Of a stretch of 63,675 bases of DNA, positions 24,123-32,411 are shown one piece after another. The stretch lies in contig NZ_QJSP01000026.1 of assembly GCF_003217475.1 (NCBI RefSeq), forward strand, positions 1-63,675, given 5' to 3'. The position numbers and the translations under genes are program-made. The first letter of the stretch is position 1. Every line of letters begins with the position of its first letter. The DNA is from Williamsia limnetica (lineage in GTDB: Bacteria; Actinomycetota; Actinomycetes; Mycobacteriales; Mycobacteriaceae). Below the pieces are notes generated by a model. The model was not told the origin of the DNA and did not search any database. It saw only the letters and a list, made by a program, of their open reading frames with translations.

Positions 24123-24633
24123 GTGATGGGCTCCTGTCGTTGTGGTCGAGAAGTGTTGTCGGAGAACCGCTGAACGCATCTGGTCCGGGGTGGGGTGTGT
24201 CGCCGGGGGCGGCGGGGGTGTCTCCCATGCCGCAGGTGAGGGGTGGTGTGTACCAGCGCTTGCGCACGAACACGACCGCGTCGGCGGCGAGACCGACCAG
24301 CGCTATCGCGGCCAGGACGTAGAGCGCGTGCACCGCCTGCGGTGTCGCCGGGCCGCTGCGATCCACGGTCGGCCGGCACCCGAACTCATCGAAGTCGCAG
24401 ATCGTGGGCCGGTCGGGGCCGCCGATCAGCTCGGTACCCAGCCCCACGCATACCAGGCTTGTGATCACCACACTGGCCGCGAGTACCGCGAACCCGACCA
24501 GCGGCCACAGAGCCCGGCGACGCTGGCCCACCCGTTCGGCCGCCAGGTTCAGCACCCGCAGTACCGGGGCCCAGGTCGCCATGATGGCGAGTCCTGCGGT
24601 GCAGGTAAGAAGGAGGGTCGTGCTGGCGCTCAC
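24115..24633 (-). CDS. Membrane protein with three predicted helices, 172 residues
   Basis: Hydrophobic segments at about 4-24, 45-68 and 103-123, with a periplasmic-type loop containing two Cys (TICDFDEFGC) between the second and third that may form a disulfide. The C-terminus is Pro-rich and cytoplasmic. It overlaps both neighbours by a few bases. Probably an envelope component of the transfer apparatus, inferred from its position. Confidence 0.7.
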   Translation of the reverse strand: MSASTTLLLTCTAGLAIMATWAPVLRVLNLAAERVGQRRRALWPLVGFAVLAASVVITSLVCVGLGTELIGGPDRPTICDFDEFGCRPTVDRSGPATPQAVHALYVLAAIALVGLAADAVVFVRKRWYTPPLTCGMGDTPAAPGDTPHPGPDAFSGSPTTLLDHNDRSPSHD

Positions 24634-24878
24634 CTGGGGTCACCACCGGCCGCTTCGTCCTGCTCTGGACCGGTCGCTAGCGCTTGGTGCAGGTAGCGCG
24701 CAGCCTGATCGCGTTGGTCGGCAGTGGATTCGGGCCGGGCGAGCACGTCGCTGGCCTGGGTGGCGGCGTGGTGGTGAGCGCAGCGGCGGCGGATACTGCC
24801 GTAGGGGTGCTCTGCGGCCTCGAGTAGGGATAGGCGGGCGTCGTCGAGCAGTGCGGCGGGGTCATCGGGAATGCCCAT
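24630..24878 (-). CDS. Small helical protein, 82 residues (paralogue of 3985-4209)
   Basis: It shares the pattern LLDDARLSLLEAA, AHHHAA, and a C-terminal AARYLHQAL with the 74-residue leading-region protein. It is predicted wholly helical. ATG 24878 was chosen over the frame opening at 25103, which reads through a terminator. Unknown function; the pair may be a small family specific to this plasmid type. Confidence 0.7.
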   Translation of the reverse strand: MGIPDDPAALLDDARLSLLEAAEHPYGSIRRRCAHHHAATQASDVLARPESTADQRDQAARYLHQALATGPEQDEAAGGDPR

Positions 24879-24925
24879 AGTGGGTTCCTTGGTGGGTGGT
24901 GGGTGTGTTGGACTCGCAGGTGGGC

Positions 24926-24959
24926 AGAGCCGCTGACACCGAGAGGTGTCAGCGGCTCT
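24926..24959 (-). terminator. Strong terminator inside the transfer region
   Basis: A 15-bp perfect stem, AGAGCCGCTGACACC with GGTGTCAGCGGCTCT, has a 4-nt loop, 6 bp beyond the stop of the small secreted protein (minus strand). It should limit read-through from the T4SS genes into the coupling-protein genes, so those need their own promoter or anti-termination. Confidence 0.8.
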
Positions 24960-24964
24960 GGCGC

Positions 24965-25207
24965 TCAGATGGTTTCGCCCCAGAAGTACCAGGCGTTGAC
25001 CGGGGTGGGGACCCAGAAGCACGGTGAGACCTGGATGTACGGGCTCGGCGCGTTCTCGCATTCGTACTGGGAGCTGTACGGGCCGACCTTGTAGTTGGGC
25101 CATGCCGGATCATCGGCGTTGGCTGCTCCCGCCCCGGTAAGTACGGCTGCGGTGGCTGCACCGGCGACGGCGATAGACGCGATTTTCGTGCGCAGTGTGT
25201 TTTTCAT
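24965..25207 (-). CDS. Small secreted protein, 80 residues
   Basis: A Sec signal peptide (MKNTLRTKIASIAVAGA onward) ends at a GAANA-type cleavage site near residue 30. The mature peptide of about 50 residues is aromatic-rich, with YKVGPYSSQYECENA and FWVPTPVNAWYFWG and two Cys that could form a disulfide. It resembles small secreted proteins of mycobacteria and relatives, but no family name is certain. It is followed by a strong terminator, so it may be highly expressed relative to its neighbours. Confidence 0.75.
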   Translation of the reverse strand: MKNTLRTKIASIAVAGAATAAVLTGAGAANADDPAWPNYKVGPYSSQYECENAPSPYIQVSPCFWVPTPVNAWYFWGETI

Positions 25208-25324
25208 GATGGATCTCCTTTGTGTGTAGTGCTTGAGCTGATGCGGGCGTTGACGGAACGTGGGTGCGTTTGGGAGGCAGCTCCTTTCAGTCACGGACAG
25301 GTCACCGCGTGGTTGCGGTGAGGG

Positions 25325-25759
25325 TCACGTCATGACAAGGCCGTTGACGATGACGCCGGTGGTGGTCATTGAGGACACCGCCCACAGAGCCCCGGTGATT
25401 AGTGCCCACCCGGCGGCAGCGGGAACGCGCCGCCACTGAGCAGCTGGTGTCCGGAGCTGACTGAACACACGGGTCGCGACGAGCCCAATGGCGACTGCGG
25501 CGGCAACGGCCGCCCCGATGGTGGCGGTCCATAGCGCCCACGACAGAACCTGGTCGATGTTCGGGGGCAGCTCGCGGACCTGCTCACCGGCACCTGTTCG
25601 CCACTGATACCCGGCGAGGTGCAGGTACAGCGGCACCGCGGCCGCAAGCCCGGCGAGCACCAGACCTTCGGCGGCGATCAGCGCCCGCCGATGGTGGCGA
25701 CTGAACCGTTGCCAGCCGTCGTTCCAGGACACCGGGCCGGTGGAGTCGGCGGCCGTCAT
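25325..25759 (-). CDS. Membrane protein with three to four helices, 144 residues
   Basis: Hydrophobic segments near 28-48, 75-97 and 115-143, with a basic cytoplasmic N-terminus (RFSRHHRRAL). The start at ATG 25759 overlaps the upstream stop as ATGA. No family recognised; likely a structural component of the transfer channel or an accessory protein in the membrane. Confidence 0.7.
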   Translation of the reverse strand: MTAADSTGPVSWNDGWQRFSRHHRRALIAAEGLVLAGLAAAVPLYLHLAGYQWRTGAGEQVRELPPNIDQVLSWALWTATIGAAVAAAVAIGLVATRVFSQLRTPAAQWRRVPAAAGWALITGALWAVSSMTTTGVIVNGLVMT

Positions 25760-26406
25760 GATGCTGCCGGTGTAAACAGGGCATCGAGCCGGATCTCGCG
25801 CCAGGTGCGATAGCCCGGGGCCCGGCATAGGGCGATGGCCGGGTTCTGGTCGGTCAGTTCGAGGCTGACTGCTACCCGGTGCCGTGAGGCGGTGGCGGAG
25901 AGATCTTCCACGGTCAGGTCGTGGTGGCTGGTGTGCACGATCAGCCGCACGGTATCGAGGCCGGCCTTTTCGCGGGCTTTGCCGGCGAGGTAGATGGCTT
26001 TGTCGGCGGCTGAGCGCTCAGCGGACAGTTCGTCGCCTGCTCGGTAGATGACGTCTTTGCTGTGGAACTCGCCGTACCACGATTCATGATCGTCAGCGAC
26101 CGCGCAGACCGCATACGAGGCGACTTCATCGTCACCGGCACAGAACAATTCGATGACCGGCGCGTCCTTGGCCGCTGCTTCCACGGCGGCCGCTTCGGCG
26201 GCGATCGCGTCGGCGCGGATCTGGTCGTAGTCGATGTCGAGTTGTTTGCGGAGCTCGGTCTTCACTTTGGGCCACAGCGCTTTGGTGGCCACCCCCGCCT
26301 CGGCCGCCCATGCCCGGATCTGTCGATGATCTGCGGCGGCTTTGAGCTGCTCGGCACCATCGGTGACGGCTCGTTCTGCGGTGTCCCAATCCTGGGTTTG
26401 TGTCAT
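25756..26406 (-). CDS. Soluble hypothetical protein, 216 residues
   Basis: The N-terminal 80 residues are helical (a DYDQIRADAIAAEAAAVEAA helix). The C-terminal 130 residues alternate beta strands and helices in an order reminiscent of an RNase H-like fold: a strand IELFCAG, a strand ESWYGEF, a helix with ERSAADKAIYLAGKA, a strand TVRLIVHT. The acidic catalytic set is not evident, so this is only a structural guess. No signal peptide. Coupled by 4-bp overlap to the membrane protein that follows. Confidence 0.65.
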   Translation of the reverse strand: MTQTQDWDTAERAVTDGAEQLKAAADHRQIRAWAAEAGVATKALWPKVKTELRKQLDIDYDQIRADAIAAEAAAVEAAAKDAPVIELFCAGDDEVASYAVCAVADDHESWYGEFHSKDVIYRAGDELSAERSAADKAIYLAGKAREKAGLDTVRLIVHTSHHDLTVEDLSATASRHRVAVSLELTDQNPAIALCRAPGYRTWREIRLDALFTPAAS

Positions 26407-26463
26407 GTCGGTCTCTCCTTCATCGGTGCTGCGTTCTTTTTGTTGTGTCCGTGCGTTGCGGAT

Positions 26464-26982
26464 TCAGTCGGCGTGCGGTTCTCGTTGCCGCCGCGATGCC
26501 CAGGCGCACATCGCGGCGATCGCCGCGCACACCTCTGCACCGGCTGCGGCCGGGATGGATGGTGCTGTCATGGTGGAGATGACTGCGGTGTAGAGGAATA
26601 CGGCGGCGAAGACACCGGCCGCACCGGCAGCGCCGGCGGCGATCGCTGCCAGGCCGGGCCGGTCGCCCGCACCGGGCCACGCCCCAAGAACCAACCGGCA
26701 GGACAGGATCGGACCCACCACGGCGACCGCCGCGCCCACCACTGCCAGCAGTGTCATGACCACTGGCCCGGTGGACGCGTGAGCGGCCGTGGTGAGCGAG
26801 TCCTGGAGCCTGCTCAACGCGAGAGCCGCCGCACCGTCACTGGTGCGGGCGGCGAGGTCGATGCAGCGCACCAGCACCGCGACGACAAAGCCCATCGCGG
26901 CGACGGTCATCGCTGCTTCCCACGGCAGCGGTAGCGGGGCGTGGCTCTGCTCAGATCCGGTGGTGCTCTCTGCGGTGCTCAT
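26464..26982 (-). CDS. Four-helix membrane protein, 172 residues
   Basis: Hydrophobic segments at about 22-42, 72-95, 105-130 and 140-160 (Ala/Val-rich), with a polar N-terminus and a basic C-terminus. I used ATG 26982; the frame opening at 27246 is a shadow of the lipoprotein gene. No family is recognised. It sits between the VirB8-like lipoprotein and the soluble protein at 25756, in the same operon. Confidence 0.7.
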   Translation of the reverse strand: MSTAESTTGSEQSHAPLPLPWEAAMTVAAMGFVVAVLVRCIDLAARTSDGAAALALSRLQDSLTTAAHASTGPVVMTLLAVVGAAVAVVGPILSCRLVLGAWPGAGDRPGLAAIAAGAAGAAGVFAAVFLYTAVISTMTAPSIPAAAGAEVCAAIAAMCAWASRRQREPHAD

Positions 26983-27017
26983 GTCTGGTGGTCCTTCTCT
27001 GGTGGTCGCTGGTGGGG

Positions 27018-27587
27018 TTATCCGGCGGTGACGGTGAATGCGGTCAGCCGCCACCCGCTGTCGGTGCGAGAGAGGGTGGCGTCGATCCGCATGGGCGACA
27101 GCGGTGTGGTGTCGCCGTCGGCGTGCAGGGTGCGTTGGCGAACGGTGACCAGCCGCACGGCGGTGGTCGGGGTGTCGGGGATGTGCCCGGCGTCGACGTC
27201 GGCGGTCGCGGTCACCACATCGCCGCTGCGTCGCCACGCTGCCCACCGCGGATCGGGCCGCTCAAGTGCGGCGGGCTGGGTGGAGGATGCGGCGGCCGCG
27301 AGATCCCCGCCGAGCCACGGCGCTGCCCGTCGCAGGGCTTCGCCTGAACTGGGGTCGGTGACCGGTTGCCAGGTGAACATCATCGACAACGCCTGGGCCG
27401 CGACCACATCAGGTCCGGCCGTGGCCGGGTCCGGCGCACCGGGCAGCTCGTGGCCGTGATCGTGTCCGGCCGAGGGCGGCGGCGTGTGTTCGTCCGGGCC
27501 TGAGCTGGCGCTACAGCCGGCCAGGACCACCACCAGCGCGGCCAGGGCCGCGAGGACCGCCGCCACATGCCTGCGGCGCTCAGACAT
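27018..27587 (-). CDS. Lipoprotein, possibly NTF2/VirB8-like, 189 residues
   Basis: The signal peptide ends in the lipobox VLAGC (Cys about residue 25). A His-rich linker (HDHGHEL) is followed by a domain that ends in beta strands (TTAVRLVTVRQRTL, MRIDATLSRTDSGWRLTAFTV). This profile resembles the NTF2-like fold of VirB8/TcpC-type subunits. It should be anchored on the outer face of the membrane. It overlaps the start-stop region of the preceding lipoprotein gene. Confidence 0.7.
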   Translation of the reverse strand: MSERRRHVAAVLAALAALVVVLAGCSASSGPDEHTPPPSAGHDHGHELPGAPDPATAGPDVVAAQALSMMFTWQPVTDPSSGEALRRAAPWLGGDLAAAASSTQPAALERPDPRWAAWRRSGDVVTATADVDAGHIPDTPTTAVRLVTVRQRTLHADGDTTPLSPMRIDATLSRTDSGWRLTAFTVTAG

Positions 27588-28083
27588 CGCCGCCGCCGGC
27601 AGGGTGGACGGTGATATGCAGGTGATCGAGGTGGTTCTGGGTGGGCGATCCCCGGTCCTCCATCATCGCGCCCTGGTACTTCGTCGCCGGGAACGGCTGG
27701 TAGTGCTGGCGCCACAGGGTGTAGCTGACCCGGTAGTCCCCTGCGTGCTCGGCGATCCACGCGGCGATCCGGTCCCCCCGCTGTTGTCCGGCGGGGGTGT
27801 CCCAGCCCGGGATCATCACGTCCAGGGCCAGGCCCTGGCGGTGCTCGGGGATCGTGTCTTTGGGGCGCAGGCTGCTGAACTCGAGCGGACCGAATGCGGC
27901 GGTCAGGTTCTGGGCCAGCTCGACCACGGCGCGGTCGCCGGTGATGATCTGCTCGGCGCTCGTGGAGACTGGCGGTTCGCTGACCGAGTCGGTACTAGTG
28001 CAGCCACCGAGGAGCACCGCGGCCGCGAGCACCGCCGAGACGGCCGCGCCAGCAATGGGGCGGCGGGTGATGGTGTGGGACAT
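27580..28083 (-). CDS. Lipoprotein with ARB_07466-like C-terminal domain, 167 residues
   Basis: Signal peptide with lipobox VLLGGC (Cys about residue 28). The rest, from FGPLEFSSLRPKDTI, contains HRQGLALDVMIPGW, YTLWRQHYQPF and MMEDRGSPTQNHLDHLHI. This arrangement of His and Asp is typical of the ARB_07466-like, D-Ala-D-Ala-carboxypeptidase-related domain. The same domain is present in the middle of the adjacent 684-residue hydrolase. It may trim the peptidoglycan around the secretion channel. Confidence 0.8.
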   Translation of the reverse strand: MSHTITRRPIAGAAVSAVLAAAVLLGGCTSTDSVSEPPVSTSAEQIITGDRAVVELAQNLTAAFGPLEFSSLRPKDTIPEHRQGLALDVMIPGWDTPAGQQRGDRIAAWIAEHAGDYRVSYTLWRQHYQPFPATKYQGAMMEDRGSPTQNHLDHLHITVHPAGGGDV

Positions 28084-28096
28084 GGGGTGTTCTCCT

Positions 28097-30151
28097 TTAT
28101 CGGGCCGGAGCCGGGGGCGGGGTGGCCGGAGCCGAACTCGACGCGGGTGCGGCGGCGAGCTGCGCTTCGTATTTCGGTTTGTTGGCCAGGATGATGTCGG
28201 CGTAGGGGCGGGTCTGGGTGATGTAATCGGCTCCGTCAGTGGGGAATCCGTGGTTGCGCTGGACTGCGCCTTCGCCGGCGTTGTAGGCCGCGAGGTAGAG
28301 CGCTTCGCGCCCGCCTGGGGTGTCGTCGCTGACCGATCCGTCCGCGATCCAGCCATCGATGGTGGCCGCGATCGCGCACATGTACCGGCCTTGGGCCATC
28401 ACTCCGTCGCCGATGTCGTACGGGTCGACCTTGCCGTTGCCGTCGTCGTCTTTGCCGTAGGCAGGCCAGGTCCCGGGCATGAACTGTCCCGGGCCCATCG
28501 CGCCGTCCGGCGACGTCGCTTGGGGGTTGAACCCCGACTCCTGATGGCCTTGGGAGGCCAGGAACGCCGACGAGATCGGCCGGCACAAGGCGCCGGCCTT
28601 GCGGTACCACGGCTCGAACTCCGGTGGCACGGTCCCGGCCGCGAGGTTGTCTTCTCCGCCGTGGGTGTCTTCGGGCTGCTTGCAGTCGTCGCTGCTGCCG
28701 CCAGCGGCGCCACCACCTGCGGGCGCTTTGCCGAAATCTGTTCCCGGCGCGGGGAACCCGTGGCCGATGGTGGTGACGTGGACGTGGTCGAAGTGGTTTT
28801 GGGTGGGGTCGCCGCGGTCCTCCATCTGGTTGCCCTCGCCCTGTGCGGGGGTGTAGTGCTGGCGCCAGATGGTGTACTCGACCGCGAAGAAATCCTTGTT
28901 GTCGAGGATGTACTTGTTGATCGCGTCCCCGAGCGCTTTGCCTTCGGCGCTCTCGAAATTGGGGATCATGATGTCGGCGGCACGGCCCGACGGGTGATCG
29001 GGATAGGAGTCGACCGGTCGCCACCCACCGATGGTCTGTACCTGCGGGAACTTCAGTGCGACAGCCCGCGCCAGACGGATCGTGTCGGTCTGCCAGTGCT
29101 CCTCGGAGCCCTTGGCCGCATCCATCGGCTTGTTGAGGTCGCCGCCGGCAGTGTCGGGGGCACCGGCGACTGGCGGTGCACGCGGCTGTGCCGGTGCGGG
29201 GGCCGCCAGCTGCTTCGGCGCTGCCGGATCGGCGGCGGCGGCGAATGTGCCAGCGGGAGCGGGCTTTTTATCGCGCACACCGGCCTGCACGGAGGTGGTG
29301 GGCCAGGCGTCCCACCCTTGACCGGCGAGAACAGAGTTCGCGACCTCCATCTGCTGGCCCTTGGTAGCCTTGTCGGCGGTCGGTGCGTACTTGCCGCCGC
29401 CGAACCCATTCCAGGTCTGCTCGGTGAACTGCAACCCGCCGTAGAACCCGTTGCCGGTGTTGATCGCCCAGTTCCCGCCCGCTTCGTGTTCGGCGATCTT
29501 GTCCCAGTCCGCGACCGACACCACACCCGGTGCTGCCGGGGCGCCGCCGCCGGCGGGGGGTGCGGGCTGGCCCGGCTCGACCGCGCCGACCAGCCACGGC
29601 ATCGGGTCGATCGCGGTCTTTCCCCAGCCGCCGTCCCACACCTCGAAGTGCAGATGCGCCCCACCCGGCCCGGCCGGGTCGACCTCCCCGTTGTAGCCGA
29701 CATTGGCGATGTGCTGACCGGCGGTGACCTTGTCGCCTACTTTGACCAGCACACCGTTGGGGAACATATGCCCGTAGACCGTGGAGTACACATGCCCGTC
29801 GACGTTGTGGTCGAGGACGATCCACTGCCCGAATCCCGTGGCTTCACCGGCTTGGGCGACGGTCCCGTCAGCGGCGGCGTAGATCGGCTGATCAGGGGTC
29901 GATCCGTAGTCCTGCCCCTGGTGCATGGTGCCCGCGCGTGGCCCGAACGGGGAGGTGAGCTGGTAGGTACCCGTTTTCATCGGTGACACCTTGGAGCCGG
30001 GTGCCAGCGTGCTCCCGCCGGGTGCGGCGGTGGGGACAGCGCAGTCCGACCCGCTGCCGCTGAAAGCCAGGGCGATGACCATGGGAATGGCCACTACCAA
30101 CGCGATCGCGGCTGCGATCAGCTTCCCGGCGCCTCCGGACTGCTCATCCAT
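28097..30151 (-). CDS. Four-domain murein hydrolase of the T4SS, 684 residues
   Basis: One N-terminal membrane helix (about 9-30). Domain 1 (about 60-180) is an M23/LytM endopeptidase with HQGQDYGS and HLHFEVWDGG. Domain 2 (about 208-285) is an Rpf-like transglycosylase (WDKIAEHEAGGNWAINT, GGLQFTEQTW). Domain 3 (about 335-460) is an ARB_07466-like domain (HPSGRAADIMIP, NHFDHVHVT). Domain 4 (about 500-655) is an SLT-type lytic transglycosylase (HQESGFNP, GAMGPGQFMPGTWPAYG). Together these could cut both glycan strands and peptide bridges to open the wall for the channel. It lies just downstream of virB4 and the HTH protein. Confidence 0.88.
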   Translation of the reverse strand: MDEQSGGAGKLIAAAIALVVAIPMVIALAFSGSGSDCAVPTAAPGGSTLAPGSKVSPMKTGTYQLTSPFGPRAGTMHQGQDYGSTPDQPIYAAADGTVAQAGEATGFGQWIVLDHNVDGHVYSTVYGHMFPNGVLVKVGDKVTAGQHIANVGYNGEVDPAGPGGAHLHFEVWDGGWGKTAIDPMPWLVGAVEPGQPAPPAGGGAPAAPGVVSVADWDKIAEHEAGGNWAINTGNGFYGGLQFTEQTWNGFGGGKYAPTADKATKGQQMEVANSVLAGQGWDAWPTTSVQAGVRDKKPAPAGTFAAAADPAAPKQLAAPAPAQPRAPPVAGAPDTAGGDLNKPMDAAKGSEEHWQTDTIRLARAVALKFPQVQTIGGWRPVDSYPDHPSGRAADIMIPNFESAEGKALGDAINKYILDNKDFFAVEYTIWRQHYTPAQGEGNQMEDRGDPTQNHFDHVHVTTIGHGFPAPGTDFGKAPAGGGAAGGSSDDCKQPEDTHGGEDNLAAGTVPPEFEPWYRKAGALCRPISSAFLASQGHQESGFNPQATSPDGAMGPGQFMPGTWPAYGKDDDGNGKVDPYDIGDGVMAQGRYMCAIAATIDGWIADGSVSDDTPGGREALYLAAYNAGEGAVQRNHGFPTDGADYITQTRPYADIILANKPKYEAQLAAAPASSSAPATPPPAPAR

Positions 30152-30154
30152 CGG

Positions 30155-30448
30155 TTACTCAGACCCTGCGGTGGGTGGGCGACCTGCGGCGAGGGCTTCA
30201 TTGAGTTCGGTGAGCCGCGCGATCTGCGCCTGCGCCTGGGCTAGGCGCTGCTCGGCCAGGGTCTGGGTGGGGTCGATGCCGGCGTTGGCCATCCAGTTGC
30301 GGATCGAGTTGGGTGATACCGAAAAGCGCTCCGCCACAACCCGTACCGCCTGAGCGACGGAGGTGGTGTGCGGCAGTAACTCGGTGACCTGTTTGACGGC
30401 CCGTTGGCGGGTCTCGTCGGTGATGGAACGGTAGCGCTGCGAGCTCAT
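30155..30448 (-). CDS. Helix-turn-helix protein of IS3 OrfA type, 97 residues
   Basis: RQRAVKQVTELLPHTTSVAQ then VRVVAERFSVSPNSIRNWM (about 13-53) is the transposase_8-like HTH, followed by a leucine-zipper-like helix (EQRLAQAQAQIARLTELNEAL). There is no OrfB or IS end nearby, and the gene is coupled to virB4 by a TGATG overlap. It is therefore probably a domesticated regulator of the transfer operon and not part of an insertion sequence. Start ATG 30448 is preferred over GTG 30451. Confidence 0.72.
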   Translation of the reverse strand: MSSQRYRSITDETRQRAVKQVTELLPHTTSVAQAVRVVAERFSVSPNSIRNWMANAGIDPTQTLAEQRLAQAQAQIARLTELNEALAAGRPPTAGSE

Positions 30449-32382
30449 CACGGCCGGTGCCCCTGTCCTGCTGACGCGTTGGTTTTCTGGCCGCCTTGGG
30501 CTCCGCTGCTCCAGCGGGTGTTGGTGTTGTGCACACCACGGCGCTCTTCGGTGGGGGTGAAGGTGGTCCGGAACGGCATCCCGATCTGTTCATCGGAGGT
30601 GCCGTACTTGAGCAGGAAACAGCCCAGCCCGGTGGGCTTTTGCCGCTGCCCTTGTTTGATTTTTCGGATCGTGGCCGGCGAAGGCGGCGGTGTGGACGCC
30701 AGCGACGTCAGCCACCGCTCTTCGGTGGCGGTGAACTTGGTGACCGCTTTGAGACGGCGGATCTCATCGGGCCCGACCGGGCCGATGATCTTCGCCGGGG
30801 CGCGTTCGATGAACCCCTGGGCGTTGTTGACGTCGGCGGCCGAGTCGAACGCCCCGAGGTCTTTCATGGTGTGGGTGATCATGATCAGTGCGGTGCCGAT
30901 GGTCCGGTTTAGTCGGGTCAGTGCGTTGACCCGGTCGACCATCCCGGCCCCGGCGCCGAGCACGCGCCACAGCTCGTCCATCACAATCAAAAAGTTGCGT
31001 TTGGGGGCCAGGTCGGCGTCGGCGAGGGTGTGCGCGGCCTCGACCGCCCCGAACCCATCGGACCAGCACACCATCAACACCGCGGCCAGGAGTTTGCCGT
31101 CGGACTCGTCGATACCCGAGACATCGACACAGATCGCCGGGGCGTCGATATCGATGGGGTGAGAGGTGTGGGCGTTGAAGACCCGCCCAAAGTTGCCGTC
31201 GATCAACGAGTTCAACGACTGACGCAGTTTGCGGGTGATGAGCCGGTATTGCTCGCGGTCATCGGCTCCGACTTTGGGCCACAGCCGCTCATCGCTACCA
31301 TCGATCGCCGCGTACAGGTCCGACAGGATCGGCGGGTGGTCGTAGGTGAAACCGCCGACTGCGGGATCGTAGAGCTGGTCGAGGGCGACCCGGATCAGCG
31401 TTTCCTCGAAGTCCTCGATGGGGCTCGAGCGCACCAGCTGCAGCAGTCCGTTGATCATCTGCACCTGGCGGGCGCGGACCTGTTCCCCGACGCCCACGAT
31501 CAAGGCCTGCAGTTCAGCGCGGCGGTTCGGATCCCAGGCCAACGGTGGGTCGACGTCGTCGGCGGTGCGGGCCGCCGCCTGGAGCCTCCCGATCACCGAT
31601 CCCAGCCCGCCAGCTGCGAGTGGGTTGACCGTCCCACGGCTGTAGGACAGGCCAATGTGCTGGCCGTCGACGAACCCGGTCAGGTCGGCGTATTCGCTTT
31701 TGGTGTCGCCCATGAACAGGCACGTGTGGTTCTGGGCCATGATCCCGGTCGCCATCCGGCGTACCAGCGAGGACTTGCCGAATCCGTTGAGCGCCAACAC
31801 AAAGGTGATGGGTGCGTTGATCAGGCCGCCGGCATCGAACCAGACAATCGGGTCGAACCCGCAGTCGGCGCCGGTGATGGCGTGCGAGCCGAGCGGGGTG
31901 CCGAGCATCGGTGCCGACGCGCCGATGGAGAACGGCCAGAATCCGCCGCCGGCCTGAGTGGTGGTGGCCCGCCATTCGGGTATCCGTGCCACCGACCGCA
32001 TCCGGCCCCCGCCTCGGCCGGAGAACCCTCTGCTCCCCGACATCGGGATCGGGCGGTCGAATCCGCCGTAGTCGACGACCCGCTCGATCGAGGCCTTGCG
32101 CAGTCGCTGTTCGCGGCGCAACAACCTGCGGGCGCGTCGACCTTGCCACCCCGTTGCCTGCGCTGCGGCGTTGAGCTCACGCCAGGCGCGGGCGGTGCGG
32201 ATCTTGATGCCCCCGATCCGCACGAACTCCACCCCGTCATCGACGCCGTCGTCGAGGAGGGCGGCAACATCGGTGTCGGTGAGGACCTGCGGGTCGGGAT
32301 CGTGTTCAGTGGCCGAGGCAATCCCCGGCCCGGCTTGAGCCGGTGGGGTGTCGGTGGCGGCGTGGCGGCCCAGAATGGTCAC
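30448..32382 (-). CDS. virB4: VirB4-type T4SS ATPase, 644 residues
   Basis: An AAA+-like conjugation ATPase that powers pilus assembly and substrate transfer. Walker A is LNGFGKSSL (about 198-206), and Walker B is FLIVMDELWRVLG (about 470-482), with the TRLNRTIG and DLGAFDSAADV motifs that follow in VirB4/TraC proteins. The N-terminal 190 residues are reduced compared with proteobacterial VirB4, as in other actinobacterial homologues. I used GTG 32382 after AGGAACTG; the ORF opens further upstream at 32490 inside the neighbouring gene. Confidence 0.9.
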   Translation of the reverse strand: MTILGRHAATDTPPAQAGPGIASATEHDPDPQVLTDTDVAALLDDGVDDGVEFVRIGGIKIRTARAWRELNAAAQATGWQGRRARRLLRREQRLRKASIERVVDYGGFDRPIPMSGSRGFSGRGGGRMRSVARIPEWRATTTQAGGGFWPFSIGASAPMLGTPLGSHAITGADCGFDPIVWFDAGGLINAPITFVLALNGFGKSSLVRRMATGIMAQNHTCLFMGDTKSEYADLTGFVDGQHIGLSYSRGTVNPLAAGGLGSVIGRLQAAARTADDVDPPLAWDPNRRAELQALIVGVGEQVRARQVQMINGLLQLVRSSPIEDFEETLIRVALDQLYDPAVGGFTYDHPPILSDLYAAIDGSDERLWPKVGADDREQYRLITRKLRQSLNSLIDGNFGRVFNAHTSHPIDIDAPAICVDVSGIDESDGKLLAAVLMVCWSDGFGAVEAAHTLADADLAPKRNFLIVMDELWRVLGAGAGMVDRVNALTRLNRTIGTALIMITHTMKDLGAFDSAADVNNAQGFIERAPAKIIGPVGPDEIRRLKAVTKFTATEERWLTSLASTPPPSPATIRKIKQGQRQKPTGLGCFLLKYGTSDEQIGMPFRTTFTPTEERRGVHNTNTRWSSGAQGGQKTNASAGQGHRP

Positions 32383-32411
32383 AGCACAGTTCCTTTCATC
32401 GTCATGAGCGT

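Noticed and set aside
30155-30448. IS3 OrfA-like gene as evidence of an insertion sequence in the transfer operon
   Set aside because: No OrfB, inverted repeats or target duplication nearby, and it is translationally coupled to virB4. More likely a domesticated regulator.
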